From assembly GCA_963691705.1 (NCBI GenBank), contig OY829543.1, positions 49,766,564 to 49,830,563 of the forward strand: DNA of 64,000 bases, given 5' to 3'. Numbering within the stretch: the stretch's first letter is position 1; each line of letters opens with the position of its first letter. A program made the position numbers and the translations under genes. Below the pieces are notes generated by a model. The model made no database searches. It worked only from the letters and a program-made list of their open reading frames with translations, and was not told the origin of the DNA. Below, in pieces: positions 63,060 to 64,000 of this stretch. The stretch is from Viola odorata (lineage: Eukaryota; Streptophyta; Magnoliopsida; Malpighiales; Violaceae).

Positions 63060-64000
63060 GCCTCAATCGGGCAAATGGCACCCCCGGGTCCCTCATCTTA
63101 TTATTTTCATTATTATTGATCCCTAACGTTATAAAATATTCAAATCGCTCCCGTACGTTAGTGGCGTTAGGCACTCGAGGTCCCTCCTTCAGTAACGGAA
63201 CCCAACGGACGTTAACTTCCATTATTTTAATATTTTATCTAATAAAATTGTCTGATGCGGGATCCATGTGTCAAAAAATATAATTTTTTTCTTTTTCTTA
63301 AATTGTACTGCAATTAATAAAAAACTCTCTTTTCCTTCTTTACTTTTCCACTTCGTCTTCCTCCTTTATACCTCTCACGAAAAACCAGGCTACTTCCATT
63401 TCCTTTTATTTTTCTTCTCTCTTTTTATTTATTTTTTTCTTCTTTTTGTTTAATGTCGTTGAAACTATCTAATAGAATCATTTCCCACGCAATCTAGACC
63501 AAAGCAAACACGACCCTTCGCTCCTGGGTTTGGATTTGGTTGGTTTCGGTCGGGGATTGGTGGTCTGCGGCGGCTGTGGTGGTGGTTTGGCTGGGAATTG
63601 GAGTATGGGATTTAATTAATTAATTGCAGGGGATTGGTTTTGGTGTTGAACAAATTGATTTTGGTGTTAAACGAATTGGTGGTGATGCGGTTGGGTTTGG
63701 GTTTGGTTGGTTTCGGTCGGCGATTGGTGGTCTGCGGCGACTGTGGTGGTGGTTTGGCTGGGAATTGGAGTATGGGATTTAATTAATTAATTGCAGGGGG
63801 TTGATTTTGGTGTTGAACGAATCGGTGGCGATGCGGCTGGGTTTGAGTTTGGTCAGTTTCGGTCGGCGATTGGTGGTCTGCGGCGGCTGTGGTGGTGGTT
63901 TGGCTGGGAATTAGAGTATGAGATTTAATTAATTAGTTGCAGGGGGATTTAATTAATTAATACTAGAAAGAAAAGAGAGTATTATAGTTAGTTTTCTGGT
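63060..64000. repeat. Probable DNA-transposon start plus tandem repeat, runs off window
   Basis: 63060-63260 has features (GGCACCCCCGGGTCCCTCAT, GTAACGG, GACGTTAACTTCC) that resemble terminal regions of Mutator-like non-autonomous elements, but the other end is outside. From about 63523 three tandem units start near 63523, 63697 and 63838 (173 and about 147 bp apart), each with GGTGGTCTGCGGCG, GTGGTGGTTTGGCTGGGAAT and TTTAATTAATTA. The first unit has an internal short duplication of TTTTGGTGTT(A/G)AAC. No coding evidence. Confidence 0.5.

Overview
This is plant nuclear DNA, very probably from a eudicot. It is AT-rich, carries Stowaway, Tourist, hAT and Mutator-like elements, L1-type LINEs, a Tat-lineage Ty3/gypsy element and several Athila-lineage Ty3/gypsy elements, and has only a few short, partly intron-split host ORFs. 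The species cannot be named from sequence alone. Nothing prokaryotic is present.

Layout. 1-5757: 5' part of a decayed minus-strand Tat-type element, inserted into an older minus-strand LINE (5758 to about 9545). About 9546-11741: unassigned AT-rich DNA. 11742-16903: left arm of a large inverted duplication whose right arm is 54702-60810. Each arm holds one copy of an acidic ORF with a repeated RDFPEMC motif, a Stowaway MITE, a 5'-truncated LINE and a tandem duplication around a tiny hydrophobic ORF. 16904-26950: a probable host gene on the minus strand with tandemly repeated proline-rich exon units (17132-18689), an exon that resembles its membrane segment (22637-22824), a hAT MITE with perfect 8-bp target duplications (19891-20949), a Stowaway nested in a Stowaway (21076-21634), a Mutator-like AT-rich hairpin (22832-24191) and a hAT deletion derivative (24329-26289).

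26958 to about 53955 is a nest of Athila-lineage retrotransposons that use the same tRNA-Asp-type primer-binding site. An inverted LTR pair (E) abuts an old element (D). D is split by non-autonomous element C (31122-53014, minus, TSD CCTAC). C is split by near-complete element B (31799-44921, plus, TSD GTGAT, in the LTR of C) and by solo LTR F (45760-47441). By eye, the LTRs of B differ at about 9 sites and those of C at about 24, which fits the nesting order.

60811-64000: three Stowaway-type elements (one 1.1 kb with 23-bp repeats), a segment paralogous to about 20970-21720 that preserves an empty Stowaway site, and the start of a DNA-transposon-like sequence with a 150-170 bp tandem repeat.

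The window is mainly a record of insertion and duplication. All pol genes seen are broken. The best candidates for something not routinely described are the compact coding design of element C (protease ORF joined in frame to an integrase tail), the duplicated RDFPEMC ORF and the proline-rich exon array.
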